Shown piece after piece: positions 12,676 to 26,400 of a stretch of 64,000 bases of DNA. The translations under genes were made by a program, and so were the position numbers. This DNA comes from Neurospora intermedia. Its lineage: Eukaryota; Ascomycota; Sordariomycetes; Sordariales; Sordariaceae. Under the pieces are notes generated by a model, which was not told where the DNA came from, did not search any database, and saw only the letters and a program-made list of their open reading frames with translations. The stretch is taken from assembly GCA_037102815.1 (NCBI GenBank), contig BTPP01000002.1, forward strand, positions 1,054,001 to 1,118,000, read 5' to 3'. Each line of letters opens with the position of its first letter. Position 1 is the stretch's first letter.

Positions 12676-15600
12676 GTTAATTATACTTTTTAACTATTGC
12701 GTTTATAGTATAAAACCTTTCTTTTATTACGCAATCGATCTTCAATATTAGTACGTACGTATAGGAATCGCCTTATTGACGAATCGCCGAATCTAGTACC
12801 CTAAAAATTTCGATAATTATAATTATAATAGTTATAATCCTAATTTCGCTCCCTTTATTTAATAAATAAAGGTAGGTACTCTTTATCCAAGGGATAAAAG
12901 ACCGCCTTATATAATTATTTTTCTTATATTTATTAACGAGAATAGTAATTGCGCATTTTTCTTACTTATTAATAATACCGATAATCTTATTAATTTTAGT
13001 GCCCCTCCTAAGAATATACTATTTAATTTGAATAATATTTACGAAGTATTTAATAAAGTTATTAATATTACTAATGTCGCTGTTTATTAAATAATATTTA
13101 TTAAATTCCTTCCTTTAATAGCGGTTAATAACCTTTTTATTAGTATTAATAACGATAAGGAAAAGAAGGCTATTCCCTACGCCTATTTTAATATAGTTAA
13201 CGATATTATTTAAAACCCTGCCTTCTAATCGATTATCGCCCCGCTCGGCCGCCTTTATTATAACGACCTTGCTTAATATAAGGATATTGCCGTTAACTTT
13301 GAATATAGCGAAGATAAATTGAAAATTGCCCGTACGGTAGCTACTAAGGTTTAAAACGATTTCGATTAGAAGAATTTTAATTACTTTAATTTAATAACCG
13401 AATTTAACGCCCTTTAAAAGAAGTTTAATAATTTTACTATAGATTATACCGTATTTAAGTTCTATAGCGCTAATATTAGGTCTTTATATAATAATTTTAT
13501 TAAAGTATTTAGTATTATTATTAGTACGGGTAAAATATTATCTTTGAGATAGACCGTAGAGAATCTGCCGATTTTTACCAGTAAGGAGAACGTTAGCGCT
13601 ATTCGTAGGTGCGAAATTTTTAAAATATAGTATTTCTATATCTAATCCCAATAGAAGTACGACCCCCTCCTCTATATTAATAAGGATATTAAGATTATCC
13701 GTACTATTATACTATTAGGCCCTAAAATTTTGTCCGGTATTTAGAATAATTTGGATATTATTTAGAACGGAGGAGATGTAGATTCTTAGTATTGGAAGAT
13801 AAGTGCTAAATTTATAGAATATTTAATTACCCGTTTCTAAAATATTAATTTAAAAATAAACGTTAATTATCGTTTCGAAGAGTTTTTTATAAAAAATATA
13901 TTTTTTATAGAGTTCGAACTGGAATTTACTAATTTAATAAATCTTTACGGCCTTAATAACTCTATAAAGGTCTATTACTTACGTAATAAAATTAATAAGC
14001 GCTTCTATAATACTTTCGTATATTATAACCTTCCCGAGTCTAACGATTTTAAGAAATAGCTTACGATCTACCGTATAGTCGCTAATAATTTAGAGGATAC
14101 TAACTACTATTATAAAATAAATATTTATATTTTTAGTAATAGTGCCCCTATAGGTAGAAGTTCTAGTAATATTAATATTAATACGGGCAGCACTAATTCT
14201 TATAGCGCCGATAATATTCCTATTAGTTAAGGTAGTAATAAGATAGACCTTAATACTATCGACTTCGCTATTTTTATTTATAAAAACGTTTTTAATTAGC
14301 GTATTTATAAAGGTAAATACCGCCGTTATAGTAGTAATGGCTATATTGCTTGCAATTGCTTTGCCTCGGTTAATTATAATTCCTAGGGTTCTTAATATAA
14401 TAAAGGTAAAAAGAATAAAAGTAGAGGAAGGGGTAAAGGTTATTGTAATAGAGAGGAAATCTATATTATTAAAGCTGTGCCCGCCGCCGCCGCCGCTGCC
14501 GCTACCCTAACTATAGCTACCGCCGCCGCTACAACTAGTAATAAATATTATAATAAACCGGAAAACGTTTAGCCTTTATACCTAATTGTATATAGAAGCT
14601 TTTCCTATTATTATTATAGAAATAAATTTTAGATTTTTTAAAGTTAGAGGGTTTGGAGGAAGTTAAAATACAATTGTTAAATAGTTCTATTTCCCTAAAT
14701 TTAATACTCTTATCCTTTTACATTATAATTGGATTGTACAAAGTTTATTATATTACCCTTATTAATTCTAACTACTCTATATTTACCTTTATTAATTACT
14801 CGTTCGTTATTAAATATAACCTCCTTCGTTTCTACTTCTATTAAATAAAGAAGTTCGTTCTTACTAATAGAATAATTAAAGGTATTATTTCCGAAGGGGT
14901 AATAATTAAATTCTATATTAAATACTATACCGAAATAGTTATTTTTTTAATTTATAATATTTCGAAAAATTATCCGGTTATTTTAAGATTCCCTTAAATA
15001 TAATATTATAAATTAAAGATTGATTATAACCGGTATAAGGTATATTTTACTAGCCCGGGATATAAAGGACGCTATTTACCCGCCGACCTCTCTAAAAATT
15101 AATTAGAAGCGCCGAGAGTTTTTACTAACCGGATTTCGGCCGTAATTATCCGTAATAGGGCCGCTCTAACTCCCCAACCGTCCTTAGAACGTAATATAAT
15201 TAGAGAAATACCGGTACCGATAATAGTAATAATTTTAAGGAATAGGGCTGCGAACTTTATTAAGGTTATACTAATATTAGTACTTATATTACGAAGTAGA
15301 ACTATTAATTTTATTTAAATAGAATTGCTATTATTACTATTACTGCTACTATTACCTTTTATAATAAAGGAGGTTATTATAATTCTATCCGTTATTTGCG
15401 CCGGTTATCGAACTATTTCGCCCCCTGTTAAAGTATTAATAGTTAGTAAAGCCGGGTCTAAAGTCGGTATTACTAGTACGGTTACTCTTCTAATTAAAAT
15501 TAAGAGCCTAGTATATTATAATCTTTATATCCGTTTTAACGGCTAGTACGTTTCTATAAGTATAAAATACTCCCGCCCCGGTTACTACTATAATTTTAAT

Positions 15601-18600
15601 ACGGACTTTTCTATTAAATTAAATAATATTAGGGAATTTAATACGGCTACTTTCAATTTTATTTACGAATTTTAATAATTGTAGCCGTATATTACAAATT
15701 ATATTGAATTCGAGAAGTTAACTATTGCGGTAGAGGTCCGGGATATAAATTTAATTAAGGAGATAATTATAAATATTATAGCCGGTAACGGCTAATAATA
15801 TAAGGAAAGTCTCCCTCCCTAATTCTATTCTTTTATTGACAATTTGGTTAGTATTTACTTATTTAAAGAATCTAGGGAAGCGGCGGTTTTAATTAAAGTA
15901 ATCTATTTAATTAATAACCTTAATTAGGACGTACTACTCTATAAGGAAATAATCCGGCGGGTATACTTAATTAAAATCTCTAATAAAAATACGAAGAAGT
16001 TCCTTAATAAGGCCGACCGTCTAGTTAAAATAAGAAATAAAATTATTACTATCCTAAAGAAGATAGAGGGACGGTATTATATTAACGAAGTAGCGGCCTT
16101 CCTTCTATCCTTAGTTAAAGAGGTCCTACTTAACTAATCCTATAACTATAAGATTAAACTTTAGCCGGGAGTAACCCCGCTTAACGTAAGGCTGCACTAT
16201 ATATCCCTAATTAAAATTAGTATTATTAAGAAATAGATTAATAATAATTTAAGGAAGAATTTTATCCGTCCGTCTTAATTGGTAGCTACCTCCCCTATCC
16301 TCTTAGTAAAGAAGCCGGGCGGCGGCGTCTATATTTATATTAATTACTATAATATTAATAATATAATATTAAAATTATACTATCCGCTACTATTAATTAA
16401 AGAAATATTTAACGCTATTTATTACGTAAAGATTTTTACTAAGTTTAATATTATTGCTACTTTTAATAGAATCCGTATAAAAGAAGGATATAAATAGTTT
16501 ACTGTATTTATAATCCGTTTTAGCCTTTATAAATTTATTATTTATCCGTTCGGTCTTTAGGGCGCCCTAGGGACGTTCTAGAACTATATTAATAATATTC
16601 TATATAATATCCTTAATATATATATAATAGCGTACTTTAATAATATTTTAATTTATTTAAATAATGATGAAGACTATAAAAATTATATTAGGGAGGTCCT
16701 CTAACGAATAATCCGAGTAGGATTTTAAATCGATATTAATAAGTATAAATTCTATATTATAAAAATAAAATATTTAGGTTCAATTATTACGCCGGGAGGA
16801 TTTGAAATAGATCCCGATAAAGTTTCTACCGTTATAATTTAGGAAGTTCTAGAGACTAAAAGAGCGTTGCAACGTTTTTTAAACTTCGTTAATTTTTATT
16901 AACAATTTATTAAATACTTTTCGATTATTACTAATCTACTTTACAAATTAATAAAAAAATCGGTTAATTAGTAATAGACCGACTAATATTAAAAGTTCTT
17001 TAAGGCCTTTAAAAAGGTTTTTAGTAGTAGTCTAGTACTTCGAATCTACAATTAGTCTAAATAAACTATCGTCGAAACGGACGCTTCGAATTGGGCTTGC
17101 AGTAGTACTTTATTCTAATATAATAAGGAGGGAATTTTATACCCGGTTATTTACTTTAATTAGTAGTACTCTTCGGCCGAATATAATTATAATATTTATA
17201 ATAAAGAATTATTCGCTATGATTAAGGCCCTAAAAGAGTAGCGCTTTAAATTAAAAAAGGCCTAAGAACCGTTCGAAGTCCTTACCGACTATAAAAATTT
17301 AAAGACCTTTATAATTAATAAGCAACTTACCCCCCGTTATATACGTTAGTTTCAATTCCTCTCCCGTTTTAACTTTATAATTAAGTACCGCCCTAAATCT
17401 TTATAAATATATTTTAATGTATTGAGTAGGAAATTTAAGGATTTACTTAAGGATAAAACCGACGAAAAGCTACTAATTAAGAATAAGGTCTTATTCAACT
17501 ATAATATTTTCATTAATAGAATATTTGTACTAAAGGATAGAAGTAAGGAGGTCGATATTAGTACCGAATATATTTACAATTTAGAAGTATTAAATAAGAA
17601 GTTAATAAATAATTTAATAGTGGAAGGTTATAAAAAATCGATAATACTTTAGGATATTGTCGTATACCTATTGGACCCTAACTATCGAATATAATTTAAA
17701 GAAGTTAAAAATTATATAAAATGGGTCCCCTTTATTAAATATTAAGCGATTTAAGGATAGACGTACTTCTATAGTACTGTCTTTATTAACCCTACTAATA
17801 TAGAACTTTATTTCTTATTTTTCTAATATATTTATAATTCGCCGGCTGCCGGCTACCCAAATTATAAAAAGACTTATTCGCTATTATCGCAATCCTTCTT
17901 TTAATTAGGAATATATATTATAGTCCGGTTATATTATAAAGCTTATTTAGTATATACTAAATCTAAATTATTATAATATACCCCCTATAGTCTTTTAAAA
18001 CTATTAGTAGTACTATTCGTACTATAGAAAGATATTTCAATCGATTATATTACCCTACTTACGCCCTATCTATACTACGGATAAGATTTTAAATATATCG
18101 CTATTATTGTCGATTAGCTAATAAAGATACGGTATTATATCCTTACCGTAAGTTTAATAGCGGAAGAATTAATAAAATATTTTATAGAAAGAATTTATAA
18201 TATTTATAGTTTACTGGATTTTATTATTTTTAATTATAATACCTAATTTATTTTATAATTTTAGAAAGCCTTATTGTTGTAATTAGAAATTATTTTCAAA
18301 CCCTCCTTTACTTTCTACCCTGCTATTAATAATTAGACCGAATATATTAATATTAAAATAGAGAAGTACTTTCGCCTCTATATTAATTAGGTATAGGACG
18401 ATTGGGTAGATTAATTATTAATTGCGGAATTTATAGGGAATAATCTAATTTCTAAAATTACTAATATCTCCCCCTTCTTTATTAACTACGGTTTTTACCC
18501 CCGTATAGGCATCGAACCCGTTAAACTATACCCGCTAGAGATATTGGTAGTATAATAAACTAAGTACTTTAAAGTTAACGAATTAATTAACTAATTTAAA

Positions 18601-19363
18601 TAAATATTAAATTTTATTATAAATTAAATATAGTAAGCCTAGTAGTACTACGAGGATAATACGAATATTTATCGATTAAATACGCCGAAGTATAAGAAGG
18701 GGAATAGGGTCCTTCTTAATATTAAGAACCTTAATACTGGCCGCCCCTATATTAAATTTATACCCCTCTTTAAAGGACCGTTCGAAATCCTTAAAATAAA
18801 TAACTATTGAATTATATTCAAATTCCTAATTAATATAAAATATAACCCAACGTTCTATATTAGTAAAATTAAATTGTAGGACGAAGAGGATTTACCGAAA
18901 TAGACGGATAAAGAGGAATAGGATATTCGCGCTAACTATAACTGAATTATAAGGAAGACTAATAATAAGAAGGATTTTATAGAATATAAATTCGAAAGGA
19001 TTGATAAATACCGGAAAAATAATAAGGGTCGTTAGGAATACTTCGTTGTTTAAGTACCCTTATATATACTATTATAGTAGCCGTGTACTAATATATCTAT
19101 AGCCCTTAATATTATACGGGCTTTTTACGATGGATACCCGGAAGCGCTGTACCTACCGGCTTAGGCGGTAATAGAGAAGAAACGGAAGGAGAGGGAAAGG
19201 GAGAAGGAGGTAGAATAGGAAGCTCTAGTTCTATAGCGGAGGTTATAATAATAATTGCCGGCGGCGGTAAAGGCTTTTCGAGAGTAGACTATTCGTTTAA
19301 TAGAGATTTCTATTATTTTATATAATATTAATTAACTATATAGCTTCTTTTAGTCCGGGGAAG

Positions 19364-19623
19364 TATTATAGGGCTAGCCTGTGTGCTTTGTACCTAATAC
19401 CAGCGTACAGCAGCTTCTAAGACTGCTATATACTGTCATTACTGCCGGCGAATTGCTGGCAGTTGATTGGTCAGAACGCTACCTGCCGCGGGTCGGTTAG
19501 ACCCGCCGGCAGTCGCCTTTATAAGGCCAGCCTTCCGGGCACTCGGCTGCACGCACTTCTCTTCCTTTCTCCTTCGTGCAATTACGCATAATCATATCTA
19601 CCATCTACCCTTTGCCTGTAATA
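19364..19623 (+). repeat. 3' LTR of the 260-bp-LTR gypsy element
   Basis: 260 bp, beginning TATTATAG and ending CTGTAATA, followed directly by the ATAGA duplication. Most of the stem-loop array of the 5' LTR is kept. All differences from the 5' LTR that I counted are transitions. Confidence 0.92.
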
Positions 19624-19771
19624 ATAGAGGCCTTCAACTAATTAATAATATTTAACGAATTAATATAGTTACTTTATATAATTTTAATATCCCTCCTAAT
19701 TGTAAAGAGTTTAATAAAAAATTCGGAGGATTTAAAATACTTTCCTTTCTTAACTTTTTTTCTAAATATAA

Positions 19772-20468
19772 TGAAATGGCGAGAAAACCATAATAATAAC
19801 AACAACTATACTACTACAACCAAAGTAATATATAAGGACTGTAGTTCTTAGTTGTCTAATCTGGTAGAGTAGTAGGTAATTTTCAAGCCTTTCCAAATAG
19901 TCGAAATAGGAGGCATCGAGCCAGATATAATTCACTGAGGTCTTATATCCGTTGAATGGCTGAATGTTTAGTCGCTACTATAAGACGAAGATAGCTAATA
20001 GATCTTTTAGTATCTTCTTCCTATAAGTAAATAGAGAAACGAATATATATTCCCTCTAGAAGAATGAAGGATTATTTAATATAATAAAATAAGAAGAGGT
20101 AAATAATTAGAGATTACTAAGAACTATTATCTTGTTTAATTAAGAATACTAAATTAAGATTTATTTTTTAATATAATAAAAGAAAAAGAATATTGTAATA
20201 ATTTATTATTTTATCCTTTTAAAGTTCGATATCCTATCTATCCCCCTTATTTCTTTTCTTCTTCTATTATCCCTATTTTTCTACTTTTTTTAATCTATTA
20301 TCTTATTAAATTAGTCCTACATTCTTTTGTCTTCTATTAATGCTAATTATTTAATTCTATCTAGTTTAAAAAGTATACCCTCTAATCCAATACCCTTATT
20401 AAAAGTTCGAAAAAAATTATTGTAGAAAATAAATTAACGTATATATTCCTATATACTACCCTAAATTA
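19772..20468 (-). repeat. 3' LTR of long LTR element copy 2
   Basis: 697 bp, reverse complement of the LTR at 5572-6268. Its left end starts TGAAATGGCGAG and its right end reads AAATTA. The first 200 bases keep many CpA/TpG steps while the rest has lost them. Confidence 0.9.
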
Positions 20469-23400
20469 AATCCTCCCTTTAAATTTTACAATAGGTCCCT
20501 TAAGTAGATTTATTATTACTTATATATATATATATAATTAGCGTTTTCCCCTATTATTCCTATTCCCCCTATATCCCCTTTTACTTTTACTAATTAAATC
20601 TTTTTCTTTAATATTATTAGTAAGGAAACGATTATTTATATTTTTAATAATATTGTTCTAAATTATTCTAATAATTATTAAAGGTCTTTGTAGCTTTAAA
20701 CGAATATATAAATTAAACCTTTCTTTAAATTCTATTAGAATTTGGGTAGGGTTATTCGGATTATAATTAGGAAAGCTATTTAATTTATATTCTATATAGC
20801 GAATAGGATAGACTAAAAAGTTTACTATAAATTTATAAGAATTAAAGTTAAATAGTATATCTATAGCTATTTTATTAAGTATTAGGCTTCTACCTATAAT
20901 AAGTATCTCTTTTATTAAGTAGAAGCTTTCAAATCCGGTTACTAGGGATAACCCTTACTACGAAATAAGTATAGGGGTCGATAGTATACGCTTATATTAA
21001 AAGGAGTTAGAAGGGGTAAACGGGTTCGAAGTCTTTTTAAAATTTAAAGGGATCGGGAATTAATTAGTCTTCCTTACTTAAGTAGGCGTCTATATTAAAC
21101 TTATAGGTAATCCTAAACCACTTAGTAAATTAATACTTCTAGGAATTAATAGAGTTCTATTTTCTAATAATAGTTTAAAGTTTCCTATATTCCTAGGCGG
21201 TAGAGGAATTTTTAATTATATCCGATTTATTAGAGTATTAAGGGAAAGAGCATTAATTCTTTTAAAAAGGTTGAATATAGCTAGTATTAAATTATAGCGT
21301 ATTTAATTATCGATATTTAATTAAATAGAAGTATTCCGTTTTTTAATTAATTGAAGATTTAGAGGTAATAATATTGCTAAACGAAACGAAATTAGAGTAG
21401 AAGACGGCTAATTCGTTATTTTAGAACCTTATAAATAAATTATAATTTATCGAGGTAGAATTAGAATTAATTATCGAGAAGAAACTATAGGCGGGGGTAA
21501 ATAAATATTATTGGAGGAAGAGGTTAATCTTCTAACTTCTTTTTATTATATTATAGAAATAGGAGAGGAGGAGCTAAATAATAACGAACTAGAGGATAAG
21601 GAACTTTTATTACTACTTTTATTAATAAGTATTATTAATATATATTAGAATAGAGGAAGGTTAATAAGGGTATTAGGGCTATTATATAATTAGTACCGAG
21701 AAAAGATCTCTATACTTCCTAGTCCTTCTATATATTACCCTTTATTTAACTTTTTATTACTCTTCTAAGTAAGATAATTCTTTGGCCAAATAAGATGCTA
21801 AGGCCTTTTTTTATTACTATATATATATTTGTACTACTAGGATAGGAAATTGGCTAATTTATTATCGATTATATATAGTACTTTAAGTTTAGGTTTATAA
21901 AGTGGGCTATTAGGGTATTATTACTTTATTTATAAAGTATTATAAATTATTTTCTAATATTATTATACTATAATATTCTCTCTCTATTTTTGATTAAATA
22001 CTGTATAGTACTTCTATATTATACTCTATTACTAGGTCTTTGGCTTTAGTATTTAGAAATTTGGATTATATTCTACTAGTTTTATTCTTATAGCTTCTAC
22101 TACTATTAATCTATAGATTTAGTTAGAGATTTGGGTAACGAATTCGATTTGTCGAATAATAAGGTTTAAATTAATTTTAAATACTTTCTAAATATTAAAA
22201 CTTTAAAATAACGAGATTAAAGCTACTTTTATATCCTATAATATAGAATCTTTAAAATTAGAATTATAATAATCCTATTGATTTACTAATTAATTAAAGA
22301 TAGTTACCGAGAAATAGTAGTTCTTAAAGTAGATAGGGATTACCCAAAACCTTTTTTCTTTTATAGGTAATCGAATATTATTCGGATTATTTATAAACTT
22401 TAAAGTCTTACTATTAAATTATATATATTTATTTAGTATAAAGATTATTTTTACCCCTTTTCTAATTACCTATAAAAGTAGGGCAATTAGATTATTAATA
22501 TAGGTATAGGTATATTTATTAATACTATGCCAAAGGTCGGCTAGGTGTACTATAATCTGTTTCTAATTATAAAAACCTTTATTATTAGGTAGGAAAGCGC
22601 CTACCTAATTAGGCTATAGCCTATTATAAAAGATCCTACCGAATATTTTATTAGATTCTAATTCCTTATAAGGTATTTTGAGGTTATATTGTTAATTTGG
22701 TTAAATACTATTTAGTTCGGGATATTCTAGAGGTATATATCCGTTCTTTGAATTTGAATTTCGAGGGGGGCTAAGGTATATTTTATAATATTAGAGGTTA
22801 TTCTTATATTTTAGAATTTAATTACGTAGCTAATTTATTTTTATAATATATAATTATACTTTAATCCTTTATAATAAATTAGGAAAGGATCCTTAATAAT
22901 CTTATATATATTAATTAATAAAGCTTTAATATATTATTAATATCGGTTTAAGCGTTTTATTTGTATTAGGTCGAAGTATTCGATTAATAAATAGCTAATT
23001 AAGCGTAAATTTAATAGTTTTTTTAATCTATTTCTATTAAAAGTTTTTTAATAGCGTAGTTACCCGGTTATTAAAATAATTTATAATCGGTACCCTACTA
23101 TAACCGTATAAGAATTGAATACTATAAATAATAATAGGCTATTGGGGTTATTTACCGTTAGTATTATTAAATTTAATTATATTACTCTAATTTAGAATAA
23201 CTTAAGGTTTTTTACCTTCGGCTTTAATAAATCTACTAGTATTATTATTAATCGAAGTAGCTTTAACCTTATTATTAGTAGTAGTACGGTTATTAGAGGA
23301 TATATTTATATTTTTCTTCTATAAGTATCTAATCTATATATAATAAAAAGGAAGGGTTAAATTAATATTTAAATTATACTAAATCGAATTTGGAAGAGAA

Positions 23401-26400
23401 GTAAAGGATATAAGTTACATTGGATCGAAATTATTATAATAGAGAAGAAAGTACTTAGAAGTTTTAAGCTTCTTAATATTATTATATTAGGAGAAGAAGG
23501 GAAAAGAAGGAAGGAGGCGGGGGGAGAAGGGTATTATATAAATATTTTATAGATTATTTAATTAATTTATTTAACTATTAAAAGTATTTTTTTAAAGCTA
23601 TTATTCGCCTAACTTACAATATAATACCTAGCCTCGTAGTATTTACCTCCTATATAATAAATTTATCCTTTCTTTTAAAACTATTATATAGGCGGCAGAC
23701 TATAAGGGTTGAAGGTAGTAGTAATCTTTTTATTTCTTTTTTTTCTAGTAATTATAATAATTTTAATAATTGCCTAATATAGTAGACTTTCTCTAATTAA
23801 CTACCTTTACTTAGAATTGCAAATAATAAATTAAATATCGATAATAATCTATAGTTTAAATATAAAAATCTACCTCCCTTAATCAGTCTTTTCCTTTTTA
23901 CCTTTTTCTTTTTCTAATTAATTCCTTATTTTTCTATTAACTTTTTTCCTTCACCACCAATATTTATTATTAAAATATCTACCTATAATTCTAATTAATT
24001 TTAATAGTATAAAAATCCTACGCAACTTCTTCCTCCTACTATTATTAACTAACTAACCGGAGCTCGTTAAAATACTTATAAGAATAATATTCTTCGGGTA
24101 TAATTAAATAATATTTCTCCTTTAATTTATCCTTTTACTATCTCTTACTAAATTTAGTATAATAATTGTCCTAAGGCTTATAAATATCTTTATTTACGAA
24201 TTTGGTAGTGGATTAGCTTTAGAACTTTACCTATAAACGTTATTTAAGGAGCCTATAGACCGATAGAGGGTATAATATTAATTATCTTTTATTTAAAAGT
24301 TTATACTATATAATACCCTTTTTAAATATTATACTTTATATTATTGTAGGGATTCCCTAATTATTAAGAAGCCTTCCTATAAATATTTAATAATTTTAGG
24401 GCTAAAGTACAATTTCTTAATTAGATTAAATAAATTATAGCTTCCTTTAATATAGTACCGAAATTAATTTAAGTTAATACTAAAGGTAGTTAGCCTTTTA
24501 ATCGCTATACCTATTTTATAACTTAATAGAATAAGCAGTTTAAAGTATTAATTATTTAAATCTTTAGTAAAAAATACGTATCTTTACTCCCTAATTAGTT
24601 CCTTACTAATCTTTTTTCTAAATATTAATAATTCCCTATAATATAATTACTATATTACAATATTCTAAAAGAAATATATATTAATATTCTATAATACTTC
24701 CAACTAATTCGAACGGATTCTAATTATTAATCCTTTTACTAAATATTATTCGCTTTTTTTATTTAGCTTTAAGGATAGTATTTATAGTAATTATATATAG
24801 AATTATAGAACGGCTAAAGAATATACTATAAATTCGGTATTTTTAGTACGTATTCGTAATTCGGGTATTCCTTATACTAATAAGCTGAGCGTTAGGTAAT
24901 ATAATAGTTAGAAGGAATAGATAATTACTAATATTCTTCTATTACGATTTCATATTAGGGTATTCTTTAGAAGGGAGATTAGGCTTTAGTTCGAATATTT
25001 TCGATAAGAAAGGGGGTTAGAGGTTAGGGGTTTAAGGTTAGATTTATCTAGTATATTTTAGGTTGTAAGGTAATTAATATATTTATATTATTTTTTAGGA
25101 CGGGAATTTTAGGGTAAAAATATATAAAAATTTTCTTAGGATAGTTACTTCTAGGTATTATTAAAAGGATTATTATATTTAAATTTTATTTAATAATTTA
25201 ATAATAAGTATTTTAACTATTTTAGTTTTTTTTGTATTATAGGGAATATTTTTAATATTATAATATATAATAAAATATAAACTTTTTCCTATCTTTCTCT
25301 TCCTTTCGAAAGGAATAATAATATCTATTTAGTTCCTTTTATATAAAATAAGAAATAATCGAAGTAGTTAATCTTATAATAATACCTAATTATATAGAGT
25401 ATTAAAGGTTCTTACTCCTTTACTTATATATTAATTTCTAATCTTTAGGCTTCCCTCGGGGTAAAATAATTTTAAAATTCCTATTATACTATTCTATTAT
25501 CCGCCGTATTTCTCTTTCGGTATTCTAATTAATTATACAATCTATAACTTTCCTTATAATATTTTTATTAATTACAGGTTCCTCTAAGGTTTCTTTTAAA
25601 TATAGTAAAGGAAGCGTTTCCTAATTAATTATATTATAATTTAATTCTAATTATATATTATTATATAAAAAATACTTTTTAATCCTCTTAGCCGGGTAGG
25701 AAGTAATAATATTAATACTATCCAAGGTTTTTAAGAAGTATTTATACTTAGAGGTAATCTTTTTAATTCGAAAAGGACTAAGTTAATAGTAAATCAATTT
25801 TCTAACCGAATTTATATTAATTCGTCGAATATAATTATAAATTAGTATTAAATCTCCTACCTATAGTTTTATAATATCGGGCCTAATCTTACCTTTATTT
25901 ATTAAATTACAGTATTTTACAGCCTTCTATCTTATTATTGAGACTCGTTTAGTAGTAAAATTAAATTTATATTTACTATCTTATAATAAATAGGCTCTAG
26001 TAAATATTAAATTGAATTAGGCTTTAGGTAATTTATTATCCTATATATTACCCTATTATATAATTCTCTAAGATAGTAGGTTAAATTTAATTAGCGAGAT
26101 AGGATTATATCTATAATTAAAGTAGAAGGGAGTAAAATTATAATTTCCCCGGACTATAGTCCAATTTATAAATAAAATATAAGGTAATTAGGGCTTCTAA
26201 TTACTCTCTATACCGCTAGTAAGTTTTATAAATATTATTGTAATTAAAAAGTATTTAAATTTATTTACCCTATTTACTTTAAAATTGTAGGGTAAGATCC
26301 TTATAAAAGGGATATTGAATTTCTTAAGTAGGTTTTCGTAATCTTTCTAGAATTCCGAACCGTTATTAACGATAATTAATAAGGGTAAGCCTTATTAATA

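Larger units (their letters stand above)
12416..19623 (+). mobile_element. Ty3/gypsy LTR retrotransposon with 260-bp LTRs, broken
   Basis: A 7,208-bp fossil element with 260-bp LTRs (12416-12675 and 19364-19623) and the 5-bp target duplication ATAGA (12411-12415 and 19624-19628). It is inserted in the reverse-transcriptase region of the long LTR element copy 1, same strand. Parts in order: gag-like region about 12950-14600, with a zinc-knuckle-like spot near 14340; retropepsin-like region near 15270-15600; reverse transcriptase near 16280-16900; RNase H near 17050-17400; integrase near 17950-18560; a possible chromodomain-like tail near 18900-19060. The order RT-RNase H-integrase is that of Ty3/gypsy. 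A purine run (GGGGAAG) abuts the 3' LTR. It is broken by dozens of RIP-type stops. The LTR pair differs by roughly two dozen transitions and no length change, so it is probably a young insertion aged by RIP. Confidence 0.92.

Noticed and set aside
16279-16497. 72-codon frame as an independent gene
   Set aside because: It is the start of the reverse-transcriptase relic of the 260-bp-LTR gypsy element.
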